From assembly GCA_035456405.1 (NCBI GenBank), contig DATIDG010000064.1, positions 1 through 64,000 of the forward strand: a DNA stretch of 64,000 nucleotides. The letters are read 5' to 3'. The notes below the pieces were generated by a model. The model did not search any database, was not told the DNA's origin, and worked only from the letters and a program-made list of their open reading frames with translations. Positions 41,079-50,090 of the stretch are shown piece by piece. Source of the DNA: JAGVSZ01 sp035456405 (GTDB lineage: Bacteria > Pseudomonadota > Gammaproteobacteria > Burkholderiales > SG8-39). How positions within the stretch are numbered: the first letter of the stretch is position 1; every line of letters begins with the position of its first letter. The position numbers and the translations under genes were made by a program.

Positions 41079-41087
41079 TATTATAAC
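41079..41087. promoter_or_regulatory. Shared A/T-rich promoter core between gatC and mreB
   Basis: The sequence TATTATAAC offers TATTAT or TATAAC as an mreB -10 on the plus strand and TATAAT (41085-41080) for gatC on the minus strand. TTAGAA (41055-41060) is a possible mreB -35. The -35 for gatC is not clear. This is the most A/T-rich spot of the divergent gap. Confidence 0.5.
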
Positions 41088-41141
41088 TGACCTACGCATC
41101 GCCCCTCGCGCCGGGGCACCATTCTGGAGAACTATCAATAC

Positions 41142-42185
41142 ATGCTCGGATTTTTGCGCGCCTATTTTTCTGACGATCTAGCCATCGACCTCGGCACTGC
41201 GAACACGCTGATCTACGTGCGCGGCAAGGGCATCGTCCTCGACGAGCCGTCGGTCGTCGCAATCCGCCAGGAAGGCGGCCCGAATGCGAAACGCACCATC
41301 CAGGCGGTCGGCAAGGAAGCGAAACAGATGCTCGGCAAGGCACCGGGCAACATCACCGTGATCCGCCCGATGAAGGACGGCGTCATCGCCGACTTCACCG
41401 TGACGGAGCAGATGCTCAAGCAGTTCATCAAGAAGGTGCACGTGTCGCGGCTGCTCTCGCCTTCGCCGCGCATCATCATCTGCGTGCCGTGCGGCTCGAC
41501 GCAGGTCGAGCGGCGCGCGATCCGCGAAAGCGCAATCGGCGCCGGCGCATCGCAGGTGTACCTCATCGAGGAGCCGATGGCCGCGGCGATCGGCGCGGAC
41601 CTTCCGGTGGCGGAGGCGACCGGCTCGATGGTCGTCGACGTCGGTGGTGGCACGACCGAGGTCGGCGTGATCTCGCTCGGCGGCATGGTCTACGCGGGCA
41701 GCGTGCGCGTCGGCGGCGACAAGTTCGACGAGGCGATCATCAACTACATCCGCCGCAACTACGGGATGCTGATCGGCGAGTCGACGGCCGAGATGATCAA
41801 GAAGGAGATCGGCTCGGCATTCCCCGGCTCCGAGGTGCGCGAGATCGAGGTCAAGGGCCGCAACCTCGCCGAGGGCATCCCGCGCAGTTTCACGATCTCC
41901 TCGAACGAGGTGCTCGAGGCGCTGACCGAACCGCTCAACCAGATCGTCTCCGCGGTCAAGTCCGCGCTCGAACAGACGCCGCCCGAGCTCGGCGCCGACA
42001 TCGCCTCCAAGGGCATGGTGATCACCGGCGGCGGGGCGCTGCTGCGCGACCTCGACCGGCTGCTCATGGAGGAGACCGGGCTCCCGGTGATCGTCGCCGA
42101 GGAGCCGCTCTCGTGCGTGGTCCGCGGCTCGGGCAAGGCGCTCGAGAAGATGGACAAGCTCGGGAGCATCTTCACCAACGAGTAG
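41142..42185 (+). CDS. mreB: Rod shape-determining protein MreB
   Basis: A 347-residue actin homologue that organises cell-wall elongation. DLAIDLGTANTLIYVRGKGIVLDEPSVVA (partial view) is the phosphate-1 region, VVDVGGGTTEVGVISLGG phosphate-2, and MVITGGGALLRDLD the adenosine motif. The N-terminal MLGFLRAYFS is the amphipathic membrane-binding segment. GGAGA lies about 15 bases before the ATG. It heads mreC, mreD, mrdA, rodA, rlpA and further wall genes on the same strand. Its cells should be rod-shaped. Confidence 0.97.
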   Translation: MLGFLRAYFSDDLAIDLGTANTLIYVRGKGIVLDEPSVVAIRQEGGPNAKRTIQAVGKEAKQMLGKAPGNITVIRPMKDGVIADFTVTEQMLKQFIKKVHVSRLLSPSPRIIICVPCGSTQVERRAIRESAIGAGASQVYLIEEPMAAAIGADLPVAEATGSMVVDVGGGTTEVGVISLGGMVYAGSVRVGGDKFDEAIINYIRRNYGMLIGESTAEMIKKEIGSAFPGSEVREIEVKGRNLAEGIPRSFTISSNEVLEALTEPLNQIVSAVKSALEQTPPELGADIASKGMVITGGGALLRDLDRLLMEETGLPVIVAEEPLSCVVRGSGKALEKMDKLGSIFTNE

Positions 42186-42190
42186 GCATC

Positions 42191-42262
42191 CGGGAAGCGG
42201 GGACAGGGAAGCGTGATGTCCACGACGCTTCCCTGACGTTCGCCGTTACGCGCTTCCCCCTT
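42191..42262. repeat. Nested palindromes between mreB and mreC
   Basis: The inner perfect stem AGGGAAGCGT / ACGCTTCCCT (42205-42214 and 42225-42234, 10-base loop) is nested within an outer pair GGGAAGCG (42192-42199) and CGCTTCCC (42251-42258). The 42186-42269 gap is nearly all repeat. It may attenuate or stabilise the mRNA between a highly made MreB and the lesser MreCD. Confidence 0.7.
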
Positions 42263-42269
42263 CCCGCAC

Positions 42270-43181
42270 ATGGAGCACACGCCGCCCCAGTTCTTCCATC
42301 GCGGCCCCGCTCCGATCGCGCGACTCACGTTTTTCGCGCTCCTCTCCGTGTTCCTAATGGTGCTCGATGCGCGGTTCCGCTACGCGGAGCCGCTCCGCCA
42401 GGTGCTCGCCATCGCGGCCTACCCGCTCCAGCAGATCGCGACCGCCCCCTTCGTCGCGCTCGCCCGCGCGCGCGAGTTCTTCTCCAGCCAGGCCGACCTG
42501 CGCGAGCAGAATGCGCTCCTGCGCGCGCAGAAGCTGCGCGACGCCGAGGACCTGCTGACGCTGCAGGCGCTGCGCGCCGAGAACGAAAGCATGCGACGCC
42601 TCCTCGCCGCCAAGGAGCAGGTGCCCGGGGAGGCGATCTTCGCCGAGATCCTCTACGCTGGGCGCGATCCGTTCAGCCGCAAGGTGATCATCGACCGCGG
42701 CGTGCAGCACGGGGTGCAGACTGGACAAGCGGTCATCGACTCGAGTGGGGTGCTCGGGCAGGTAACCCGCGTGCAGTCGCTGCTCTCCGAGGTGACCCTG
42801 ATCGTCGACAAGGACCACGCTATACCGGTCCAGGTAGTGCGCAACGGGTTGCGCGGCGTCGCCTACGGCTCGGGCGACGGCACGACGCTGGAGCTGCGCC
42901 ACATGGCATCGAATGCGGAGGTCGAGACGGGCGACGTGCTCGTCACCTCCGGCCTTGACGGACTCTATCCGCGCGGCCTTCCGGTCGCCAAGATCGCCAA
43001 GGTCGAGCGCGACGCGGCGTACGCGTTCGCCAAGATCGTGTGCCTGCCCGTCGCCGGCACGACCCGCCACCACCAGGTCCTGGTGCTGGCGCCCGCTGCG
43101 GGCACCCCCGCCTGGTCGTCGGAGTCCGATCGGCCGAAGAAGGGCGCGCGTGCGAAGCGCAGCGCGCGCAAGGGCGAGTGA
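42270..43181 (+). CDS. mreC: Rod shape-determining protein MreC
   Basis: A 303-residue bitopic inner-membrane protein: one N-terminal transmembrane helix (about residues 15-35), a coiled coil (residues 70-115, DLREQNALLRAQKLRDAEDLLTLQALRAENESMRRLL in part) and two beta-barrel subdomains with IDRGVQHGVQTGQAVIDSSGVLGQV (partial view) and GDVLVTSGLDGLYPRGLPVAKI (partial view). MreC links MreB filaments to PBP2 and activates it. The basic C-terminal tail (KKGARAKRSARKGE) is short. Its stop overlaps the mreD start. Confidence 0.95.
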   Translation: MEHTPPQFFHRGPAPIARLTFFALLSVFLMVLDARFRYAEPLRQVLAIAAYPLQQIATAPFVALARAREFFSSQADLREQNALLRAQKLRDAEDLLTLQALRAENESMRRLLAAKEQVPGEAIFAEILYAGRDPFSRKVIIDRGVQHGVQTGQAVIDSSGVLGQVTRVQSLLSEVTLIVDKDHAIPVQVVRNGLRGVAYGSGDGTTLELRHMASNAEVETGDVLVTSGLDGLYPRGLPVAKIAKVERDAAYAFAKIVCLPVAGTTRHHQVLVLAPAAGTPAWSSESDRPKKGARAKRSARKGE

Positions 43182-43696
43182 TGGCCGCGAACCCGCAACA
43201 CATCCTGCTGCCGGTCCGGGTGAGCTTCATGGCGGCGAGCGTGATCGCGGCGCTCGCCTTCAACCTCCTGCCCTGGCAGGACCTCCGCGGCGTGCCGGAT
43301 CTGCTCGCGCTCGTGCTCACGTTCTGGTGCGTGCACCAGCCGCGCAAGATGGGCATCGGCATCGCGTGGGCGCTCGGGCTCCTGATGGACACCGCGAACG
43401 GCGCGCTGTTCGGCCAGCATGCGCTAGCCTACGCCGCGCTCGCGTATGCCGCGCAGGGCCTGCACCGCCGGATACTGGGTTTCTCGCCGTGGCAGCAGGC
43501 GCTGCACGTCCTGGTGCTCCTGCTCGGGAGCCAGCTCATCATGCTCGCGGTGCGCATGATTGCCGGGGGCACGTACCCGGGCGCGTCGTTCTTCCTCGGC
43601 AGCGTCGTCTGCGCGGCGCTCTGGCCGCTCGCAAGCTTCATCCTCCTCGCGCCGCAGCGCCGGGCCGAGGAAGTGGACGAGACGAGGCCCATCTAG
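43181..43696 (+). CDS. mreD: Rod shape-determining protein MreD
   Basis: A 171-residue membrane protein with five to six hydrophobic segments, the usual size and topology of MreD. ALGLLMDTANGALFGQHALAY matches the family core GLLxDxxxGxxxGxxAL. The ATG overlaps the mreC stop (TGATG), indicating coupled translation. MreD is a partner of MreC in the elongasome. It is followed after 20 bases by mrdA. Confidence 0.93.
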   Translation: MAANPQHILLPVRVSFMAASVIAALAFNLLPWQDLRGVPDLLALVLTFWCVHQPRKMGIGIAWALGLLMDTANGALFGQHALAYAALAYAAQGLHRRILGFSPWQQALHVLVLLLGSQLIMLAVRMIAGGTYPGASFFLGSVVCAALWPLASFILLAPQRRAEEVDETRPI

Positions 43697-43716
43697 ACTA
43701 GGATGAGGAACCGACC

Positions 43717-45621
43717 ATGAGCTACACCGAGTTCCGCGACCACGAAAGCGAGGTGCAGCGGTTCCAGCTCAGGCTGGGCGTTGCCGGCGCGTTCGTGCTC
43801 GCCGCGTTCGCCGTGCTGCTCGGCCGGTTCGCGTACCTGCAGCTCCTGCACCACGACTACTACCAGACCAAGGCGGAGGACAACCGCATCTCGGTCGTGC
43901 CGGTGGTGCCGAACCGCGGGCTGATCCTGGACCGCAACGGGGTCGTGCTGGCGCGCAACGAGTCCCAGTACACCCTGGAGATCAACCCGCAGCAGGTTGG
44001 GAACGTCGAGGAGACAATCAGCGAGCTTGCGAAGGTGGTCGAGATCCTCCCGCGCGACCGCAACCGCTTCAGGAAGCTCCGCCAGGAGATCAAGGGCGCG
44101 GACAGCCTGCCGATCAAGACGCGTCTCACCGACGAGGAAGTCGCGCGCTTCGCGGCGAACGCATACCGCTTCCCCGCCGTCGCCATCAAGGCGCGCCTGT
44201 TCCGCTCCTACCCCTTCGGTGCGACGGCGTCGCACGCGCTCGGCTACATCGGGCGGATCAGCGACCGCGACGTGGAGCGGCTCGAGACCGACGGCCTCAC
44301 CGCGAACTACAAGGGCTCCGACTTCATCGGGAAGAACGGGATCGAGGCAAGCTACGAGCGCGAGCTGCACGGCACGACCGGGTCCGCGCAGGTCGAGATC
44401 GACGCCGGCGGCCGCGGGATCCGCACGCTCTCCTCGACCCCGCCGGTGGCCGGTAACAATCTCGTTCTGACCCTCGACATCAAGCTGCAGGAGGTGGCGG
44501 AGGCGGCGTTCGGCAACTTCCGCGGCGCGCTCGTGGCGATCGAGCCGGCGACCGGCGGCATCCTCGCGTTCGTCTCGAAGCCCGGCTACGACCCGAATCT
44601 CTTCGTCGATGGGATCGACCCGCAGAGCTGGCAGGCGCTCAACGACGATCCGGACAAGCCGCTCAACAACCGCGCGCTCACCGGCGCCTACCCGCCCGGC
44701 TCGACGATCAAGCCATTCATGGCCCTGATGGCGCTCGAGCTCGGCAAGCGCACGCCCGAGTACACGATCAGCGACCCCGGCTTCTTCCATCTCGCCGGCG
44801 TGGCGCGCCCGTTCCGCGACTGGAAGGTCGGCGGGCACGGTGCCGTCAATCTGTACCGTTCGATCGTGGTGTCGTGCGATACGTACTACTACGGCCTCGC
44901 AGCCGACATGGACATCGACCAGCAGCACGCGTTCCTGTCGCAGCTCGGGTTCGGGGCCCCGAGCGGCATCGACATCGACGGCGAGAAGAGCGGGCTGCTG
45001 CCCTCGCGCGAATGGAAGAGAAAGCGCTTCAAGCGCCCGGACGAGCAGAAATGGTACGTCGGCGACAGCGTTTCGGTCGGGATCGGGCAGGGCTACCTGC
45101 TTGCCACCCCGCTGCAGCTCGCATTCGCCTCGGCGATCGTTGCCAACAACGGCGTCGCGTTTCGCCCGCACGTCGTCAGCCGGGTCGTCGATGCGCGATC
45201 GGGGGCGGAGCGCCAGATCGAGCCCCAGCCGCTGCGCACGCTCAAGCTCAACCCGAAGTGGGTCAACCTCGTGAAGGCGGCGATGGTCGACGTCACGCGC
45301 CCCGGCGGCACGGCCGCGCGCGCCGGCGCGGGCGCGGGCTACACGTTCGCCGGCAAGACCGGCACGGCGCAGGTCGTCGCGATGAAGCAGGGCGAGAAGT
45401 ACGACGAGAAGAAGGTTGCCGAGCGACTCCGCGATCACGCGCTCTTCGTCTCTTTCGCGCCGGCCGAGAACCCGCGCATCGCGCTCGGGATCCTGGTCGA
45501 AAACGGCGGGCACGGCAGCGGCACCGCGGCGCCGATCGCGCGCGTCGTCCTCGACTACTACCTGCTCGGCAAGGTGCCGGAGAAGAAGCCCGAGCTGGAT
45601 GCCGACGCGCCGGAGGGTTGA
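43717..45621 (+). CDS. mrdA: Penicillin-binding protein 2 (elongation transpeptidase)
   Basis: A 634-residue class B PBP with an N-terminal membrane anchor (about residues 22-45). The pedestal contains NRGLILDRNGVVLARN. The transpeptidase domain has the active serine S329 in YPPGSTIKPF, SCDTYYYGLA as the SxN-type motif region, and KTGTAQ (K547). PBP2 cross-links peptidoglycan along the lateral wall together with the glycosyltransferase RodA encoded next. A ribosome site (AGGATGAGGA) precedes the ATG. Confidence 0.96.
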   Translation: MSYTEFRDHESEVQRFQLRLGVAGAFVLAAFAVLLGRFAYLQLLHHDYYQTKAEDNRISVVPVVPNRGLILDRNGVVLARNESQYTLEINPQQVGNVEETISELAKVVEILPRDRNRFRKLRQEIKGADSLPIKTRLTDEEVARFAANAYRFPAVAIKARLFRSYPFGATASHALGYIGRISDRDVERLETDGLTANYKGSDFIGKNGIEASYERELHGTTGSAQVEIDAGGRGIRTLSSTPPVAGNNLVLTLDIKLQEVAEAAFGNFRGALVAIEPATGGILAFVSKPGYDPNLFVDGIDPQSWQALNDDPDKPLNNRALTGAYPPGSTIKPFMALMALELGKRTPEYTISDPGFFHLAGVARPFRDWKVGGHGAVNLYRSIVVSCDTYYYGLAADMDIDQQHAFLSQLGFGAPSGIDIDGEKSGLLPSREWKRKRFKRPDEQKWYVGDSVSVGIGQGYLLATPLQLAFASAIVANNGVAFRPHVVSRVVDARSGAERQIEPQPLRTLKLNPKWVNLVKAAMVDVTRPGGTAARAGAGAGYTFAGKTGTAQVVAMKQGEKYDEKKVAERLRDHALFVSFAPAENPRIALGILVENGGHGSGTAAPIARVVLDYYLLGKVPEKKPELDADAPEG

Positions 45622-45628
45622 GCCCGTG

Positions 45629-46768
45629 ATGCAGCTCGCCGCGCGCCTCTGGGACCGTCTGACCGAGAACATCGACGGCACGCTGATGCTGATCGCGGTC
45701 CTGATCATCTCGCTCGGCCTGTTCACCCTCTACAGCGCGTCCTACGAGAACCCCGCCCGCCTCCAGGGTCAGCTCGTGAACATCGGCGTGGCGTGCACGG
45801 CCATGTGGATCGCGGCCCGGGTGCCGCCGCAGACGCTGATGCGCCTGGCCGTGCCGGTCTACCTCGTCGGTCTGGTCCTGCTCGTCGGCGTGGCGCTCTT
45901 CGGCGAGGTGGTCAACGGCGCACGCCGCTGGCTGCACGTCGGCGTGGTGCGCTTTCAGCCCTCCGAGATCATGAAGATCGCCATGCCGCTGATGCTCGCG
46001 TGGTACTTCCAGCGCCGCGAGGCCAGCCTGAAGGTACGCGACTACGTGGTCGCCGCGCTGCTCCTGGCCGTGCCCGGCCTTCTGATCGCGCGGCAGCCCG
46101 ACCTGGGCACGGCGCTCCTCGTGCTGGCGGCCGGCTTCTACGTGATCTTCCTGGCCGGGCTATCCTGGCGCCTGATCGTTCCGGTCGCCCTGGTCGGCGC
46201 GGTCGGGCTGGTCGCGCTGATCGTGTTCGAGTCGCAGATCTGCCAGGCCGATGCCGCCTGGCCAGGCTTCAAGGCCTACCAGAAGGCGCGCGTCTGCACG
46301 CTGCTCGACCCGACCACGGACCCGCTGGGGCGCGGCTTCCACATCATCCAGTCGACGATCGCCGTGGGCTCGGGCGGCCTGACCGGCAAGGGATGGCTGG
46401 AAGGCACGCAGACCCATCTCGAATTCATTCCCGAGCGCTCGACCGATTTCATATTCGCGGTCTTTTCCGAGGAGTTCGGCCTGCTCGGTAACGCCGTGCT
46501 GCTCCTGCTGTACCTGATGCTCATCGGCCGCGGCCTCTACATCGCCGCGGGCGCGCCGACGTTCTTCGCGCGGCTGCTCGCCGGGGCGATCACGCTCATC
46601 TTCTTCACCTACGCCTTCGTGAACATGGGAATGGTGAGCGGCATCCTGCCGGTGGTCGGCGTGCCGCTGCCGCTCGTGTCCTACGGCGGCACTGCGCTGG
46701 TGACCCTGTTCCTGGGGCTCGGGATCCTGATGAGCATCCAGAAGCACCGAAAGCTCGTGCAGACGTGA
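45629..46768 (+). CDS. rodA: Peptidoglycan glycosyltransferase RodA (MrdB)
   Basis: A 379-residue SEDS-family polymerase with about 10 transmembrane segments. Signatures: GARRWLHVGVVRFQPSEIMKIAMPL (partial view), ARQPDLGTALLVLAAG, LEFIPERSTDFIFAVFSEEFGLLG (partial view) and GILPVVGVPLPLVSYGGTAL. RodA elongates glycan strands in complex with PBP2. A GTG 3 bases upstream is an equally possible start; GGAGGG at 45612-45617 serves either. Its end overlaps the first possible start of rlpA. Confidence 0.96.
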   Translation: MQLAARLWDRLTENIDGTLMLIAVLIISLGLFTLYSASYENPARLQGQLVNIGVACTAMWIAARVPPQTLMRLAVPVYLVGLVLLVGVALFGEVVNGARRWLHVGVVRFQPSEIMKIAMPLMLAWYFQRREASLKVRDYVVAALLLAVPGLLIARQPDLGTALLVLAAGFYVIFLAGLSWRLIVPVALVGAVGLVALIVFESQICQADAAWPGFKAYQKARVCTLLDPTTDPLGRGFHIIQSTIAVGSGGLTGKGWLEGTQTHLEFIPERSTDFIFAVFSEEFGLLGNAVLLLLYLMLIGRGLYIAAGAPTFFARLLAGAITLIFFTYAFVNMGMVSGILPVVGVPLPLVSYGGTALVTLFLGLGILMSIQKHRKLVQT

Positions 46769-46772
46769 TTGT

Positions 46773-46802
46773 CGCGAACCGGGAACCGCGAGCCGTGAAC
46801 CG
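46773..46802 (+). repeat. Short repeat (CGCGAACCG / GTGAACCG) spanning the rlpA start
   Basis: CGCGAACCGGGAACCGCG (46773-46790) and GTGAACCG (46795-46802) have the same wording as the two repeats flanking gshB. The second one contains the favoured rlpA start codon. Confidence 0.55.
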
Positions 46803-47727
46803 TGCAGTCGCGCTGTGCGCGGTCGCTGCAGTGATCGCGGGGTGCGCGACCGCCCCGACCGAGCCGCGCATCGAGCGCGAGGCGAAGGCGTCGACGACCG
46901 CGCCCGTCCCGGCCCCGCCGCGGCGCGGGGGCGGCTACTACATGGACGACGGACCCGGCGACGGCCCGCCGCCCGACCTGGATCGCATCGTGGATGCAGA
47001 GCCGCGGGCTGAAGCCCTGCATCGCTTCGCCAACAGCCCCTACGTCGTCTTCGGCCGCCAGTACATGCCCGGCCGCGAGGTCCGGCCCCTCAAACAGCGC
47101 GGCGTCGGAAGTTGGTACGGCCGCAAGTTTCACGGACAAAAAACGGCGAGCGGGGAGATCTACGACATGTACGCGATGACCGCCGCGCATCCGACCCTCC
47201 CGATCCCGAGCTACGCGCGCGTTACCAGCGTCGCGACCGGACGATCGGTCGTGGTGCGGGTCAACGACCGCGGACCGTTCCTGCGCGACCGCATCATCGA
47301 CCTCTCGTACGCCGCGGCCTGGAAGCTCGGGTATGTCGAGCAGGGCAGCGCGCTCGTGGAGGTCGAGGCGATCGTGCCCGACCGGGCGCTCGTGGCGGTA
47401 ACTCCATCGCAGTGGCCCGACCGCCTCGCACCGATGTCGCGCGCGCCGGAGGCGCCGTCGTCCGAGGCCGTGCGCGTCCCGGTCGAGGCGGAGCCGGGCG
47501 GCATCTACCTGCAGCTCGGCGCGTTCTCCGACCGGGACAACGCCGAAAACTTCCGTGCGCGCCTCGCGCTGGAGTTCGCCGCGCTGGACCGGCCGGCCGA
47601 GGTCTATCGCCGGGACGGCTTCTACCGCCTGCACGTCGGACCGTACCGTACGCGGGCGGAGGCGAACGCGGCGGCCGACCGGCTGAAAGACGCCCTGGAC
47701 TTGAAACCGCACGTCGTCGTGCGCTGA
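46795..47727 (+). CDS. rlpA: RlpA-like septal-ring lytic transglycosylase lipoprotein with SPOR domain
   Basis: About 310 residues. From the GTG at 46795 the protein opens MNRAVALCAVAAVIAGCATAP, a lipoprotein signal with lipobox VIAGC. A longer frame from a GTG at 46765, overlapping the rodA stop, would add 10 residues of repeat-derived sequence and is less natural. The double-psi barrel contains GVGSWYGRKFHGQKTASGE and VRVNDRGPFLRDRIIDLSYAAA (partial view). The C-terminal SPOR domain (YLQLGAFSDRDNAENFRARL through YRLHVGPYRTRAEA) binds denuded septal glycan. It cleaves peptidoglycan lacking stem peptides. Confidence 0.92.
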   Translation: MNRAVALCAVAAVIAGCATAPTEPRIEREAKASTTAPVPAPPRRGGGYYMDDGPGDGPPPDLDRIVDAEPRAEALHRFANSPYVVFGRQYMPGREVRPLKQRGVGSWYGRKFHGQKTASGEIYDMYAMTAAHPTLPIPSYARVTSVATGRSVVVRVNDRGPFLRDRIIDLSYAAAWKLGYVEQGSALVEVEAIVPDRALVAVTPSQWPDRLAPMSRAPEAPSSEAVRVPVEAEPGGIYLQLGAFSDRDNAENFRARLALEFAALDRPAEVYRRDGFYRLHVGPYRTRAEANAAADRLKDALDLKPHVVVR

Positions 47728-47751
47728 GCCGGCGAGGAGTCGGACCCCCGC

Positions 47752-47760
47752 TGTTATAAT
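47752..47760 (+). promoter_or_regulatory. Extended -10 promoter for dacA
   Basis: TG-T-TATAAT, a perfect extended -10 hexamer, lies 57 bases before the dacA ATG. There is no recognisable -35, which extended -10 promoters do not need. It implies that dacA and following genes can be transcribed apart from mreB-rlpA. Confidence 0.65.
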
Positions 47761-47816
47761 TCGCGGCCCGCCGAAGCCGCTGGTTCCCTGCCAGTCTCTC
47801 CCTGCCCGGACCCTTG

Positions 47817-48938
47817 ATGCTGCCCCGATTCCTCGCGCTGCTCTTCGCTCTCGTGCCGCTCGCTCGCGCCGACGCGCCGCCGCCCCCGCCGATCGCTGCA
47901 CGCGCGTGGCTGCTGGTCGAGCTCGCCACCGGACAGCCGATCGTGGCGCACAACGCCGACGAGCGCATCGAGCCCGCCTCGCTCACCAAGCTGATGAGTG
48001 CATATCTCGTCTTCGACGCCCTCAGGAAGAAGGCGATCACCCCGGAGCAGCCGGTGCCGGTGTCCGAGCGCGCCTGGAAGGCGGGCGGCTCGCGCATGTT
48101 CATCGAGCCGCGGAAACCGGTCACCGTGGACGAGCTGCTGCGCGGAATGATCGTGCTGTCGGGCAACGACGCGACGATCGCGCTCGCCGAGCTGGTGGGC
48201 GGATCGGAGGACGTGTTCGCGCAGATGATGAACCGCGAGGCGCAGCGGCTCGGCATGAAGGCGACGAGCTTCACCAACGCGAGCGGCTGGCCCGACGCGA
48301 AGCACTACTCGACGGCGCGCGACCTTGCGGTGCTAGCGGCGGCGCTCATCCGCGATTTCCCGGACTACTACACACTCTATTCGACAAAGGAATACCGCTA
48401 CAACAACATCACCCAGCCGAACCGCAACCGGCTGCTCTGGCTCGACCCCAACGTCGACGGCGTGAAGACCGGGTACACCGAGAGCGCGGGGTACTGCCTG
48501 ATTGCCTCCGCGAAGCGCGGCCCGCGGCGGCTCCTCTCGGTGGTGCTCGGGACGAAATCGGACAGCCTGCGCGCACAGGAGAGCCAGAAGCTGCTCAACT
48601 ACGGCTTCCAGTTCTACGAGGCGGTGCGTTTGTACGGGAAGGGCCAGGAAGTGGGCCGCCTGCGCGTGTGGAAAGGCGCGTCGAACGAGCTGAAGGCGGG
48701 TGCGCCGAGCGACCTCAACCTGATCCTGCCGCGCGGCGACGCGCAGAAGCTCAAGGCCGACTTCGTGAGCGAGCAGCCGCTCGTCGCGCCGGTGAGCGCC
48801 GGCCAGCGGGTCGGCACGATCCGGATGTCGCTCGACGGCAAGCCGGTCGGGGAGTATCCGGTCGTCGCGCTCGAGTCGGTGGCGGTGGCCGGCATGTTCG
48901 GGCGCGCATGGGACAGCCTGCGTCTGTGGCTCAAATAG
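47817..48938 (+). CDS. dacA: D-alanyl-D-alanine carboxypeptidase (PBP5/6 family)
   Basis: A 373-residue low-molecular-weight PBP. A signal peptide of about 20 residues is followed by the three active-site motifs SLTK (S55, K58), SGN (S115) and KTG (K217). The C-terminal beta domain (about residues 265-350) and the final amphipathic helix (AGMFGRAWDSLRLWLK) anchor it to the outer face of the inner membrane. It trims the terminal D-Ala from pentapeptides. It is followed closely by a D-amino-acid transaminase gene, which could use the released D-alanine. Confidence 0.95.
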   Translation: MLPRFLALLFALVPLARADAPPPPPIAARAWLLVELATGQPIVAHNADERIEPASLTKLMSAYLVFDALRKKAITPEQPVPVSERAWKAGGSRMFIEPRKPVTVDELLRGMIVLSGNDATIALAELVGGSEDVFAQMMNREAQRLGMKATSFTNASGWPDAKHYSTARDLAVLAAALIRDFPDYYTLYSTKEYRYNNITQPNRNRLLWLDPNVDGVKTGYTESAGYCLIASAKRGPRRLLSVVLGTKSDSLRAQESQKLLNYGFQFYEAVRLYGKGQEVGRLRVWKGASNELKAGAPSDLNLILPRGDAQKLKADFVSEQPLVAPVSAGQRVGTIRMSLDGKPVGEYPVVALESVAVAGMFGRAWDSLRLWLK

Positions 48939-48955
48939 CGAGCAGGGGGAACGTG

Positions 48956-49822
48956 GTGGAACAGATCGTGTATCTGAACGGCGAATTCGTGCCGCTCGCC
49001 GAGGCAAAGGTCCCGGTCCTCGACCGCGGATTCATCTTCGGCGACGGCGTCTACGAGGTGATTCCGGCATACGGCCGCGTGCTGTTCCGGCTCGACGAGC
49101 ACTTGGCGCGGCTCGAGCACAGCCTGACCGCGACCCGCATCGCCAACCCGCACGACGCGGCGACGTGGCGAAAGCTGCTGGAGACCGTCGTGGCGCGCAA
49201 CCCCTGGGACGACCAGAGCGTCTACCTGCAGGTCACGCGCGGCGTTGCGCCACGCACCCAGGAGTTCCCGAAGGGCGATGTGCGCCCCACCGTGTTCGTG
49301 ATGTCGAGCCCGCTCAAGATGCCGTCGCCGGAGCAGCGCGCGAACGGCGTCGCGGTGGTGACGAGGGAGGACTACCGCTGGCGGCGCTGCGACATCAAGT
49401 CCGTCTCGCTGCTCGCGAACTGCCTGCTGCGCCAGGAGGCCGAGGACGCCGGCGCGGTCGAGACCGTCCTCATCCGCGACGGCAACGTCAAGGAGGCATC
49501 GACGTGCAACGTCCTCTTGGTGAAGGGCGGCGTGATCCTCGTTCCGCCCAAGGACCACCTCATCCTCCACGGAATCACTTTCGACCTCGCGCTCGAGCTC
49601 GCGCGCGAGGCCGGGCTGCGGCTCCAGACGCGCGAGGTGAAGCGGGCGGAGCTGTACAGCGCGGACGAGGTCTGGCTGTCCTCCTCCGCGCGCGAGATTC
49701 TGCCGGTCGTCACCGTCGACGGCAAGCGGGTCGGGACCGGGAAGCCGGGACCGATCTATGCGCGGATGCACCAGCTCTTCCAGGACTACAAGGCGCGCAC
49801 GCGGGCCGCGGCTCATGCCTGA
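48956..49822 (+). CDS. dat: D-amino acid aminotransferase (class IV PLP enzyme)
   Basis: A 288-residue fold-type IV aminotransferase. The PLP lysine lies in RRCDIKSVSLLANCL, with EASTCNVLLVKGG and GITFDLALELAREAG in the expected places. The opening YLNGEFVPLAEAKVPVLDRGFIFGDGVYEV (partial view) fits D-alanine transaminase better than branched-chain IlvE. It would interconvert D-Ala and D-Glu. The GTG at 48956 follows AGGGGG with normal spacing; another in-frame GTG is 3 bases upstream. Co-location with dacA supports a wall-related D-amino acid role. Confidence 0.88.
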   Translation: MEQIVYLNGEFVPLAEAKVPVLDRGFIFGDGVYEVIPAYGRVLFRLDEHLARLEHSLTATRIANPHDAATWRKLLETVVARNPWDDQSVYLQVTRGVAPRTQEFPKGDVRPTVFVMSSPLKMPSPEQRANGVAVVTREDYRWRRCDIKSVSLLANCLLRQEAEDAGAVETVLIRDGNVKEASTCNVLLVKGGVILVPPKDHLILHGITFDLALELAREAGLRLQTREVKRAELYSADEVWLSSSAREILPVVTVDGKRVGTGKPGPIYARMHQLFQDYKARTRAAAHA

Positions 49823-50087
49823 GCAGGACACCCCGACGCGCCTCGCCTTTCCGTGCGACTTCCCGATCAAGGTCATGGGGAAGCGCCAGGCGGCGTTCGC
49901 GCAGACGATCGTGGACATCGTGAAGCGTCACGCGCCCGACTTCGACCCGGCGACCCTGGAGATGCGCACGAGCCGGGAAGCGACCTATCTCTCCCTCACC
50001 CTCACCATCCGCGCGACCTCGCGCGCCCAGCTCGACGACCTCTATCGCGAGCTCTGCGATCATCCGATGGTCACGATGGTGCTTTGA
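49815..50087 (+). CDS. DUF493 family protein (YbeD-like)
   Basis: A 90-residue protein with LAFPCDFPIKVMGKR, YLSLTLTIRATSRAQLDDLYREL (partial view) and the terminal HPMVTMVL, hallmarks of the YbeD/DUF493 family. The fold is a small ferredoxin-like, ACT-like domain. In many proteobacteria the gene lies between dacA and lipB, exactly as here. A regulatory role in lipoate metabolism has been suggested but is not established. It overlaps the transaminase stop by 8 bases. Confidence 0.92.
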   Translation: MPEQDTPTRLAFPCDFPIKVMGKRQAAFAQTIVDIVKRHAPDFDPATLEMRTSREATYLSLTLTIRATSRAQLDDLYRELCDHPMVTMVL

Positions 50088-50090
50088 CTG

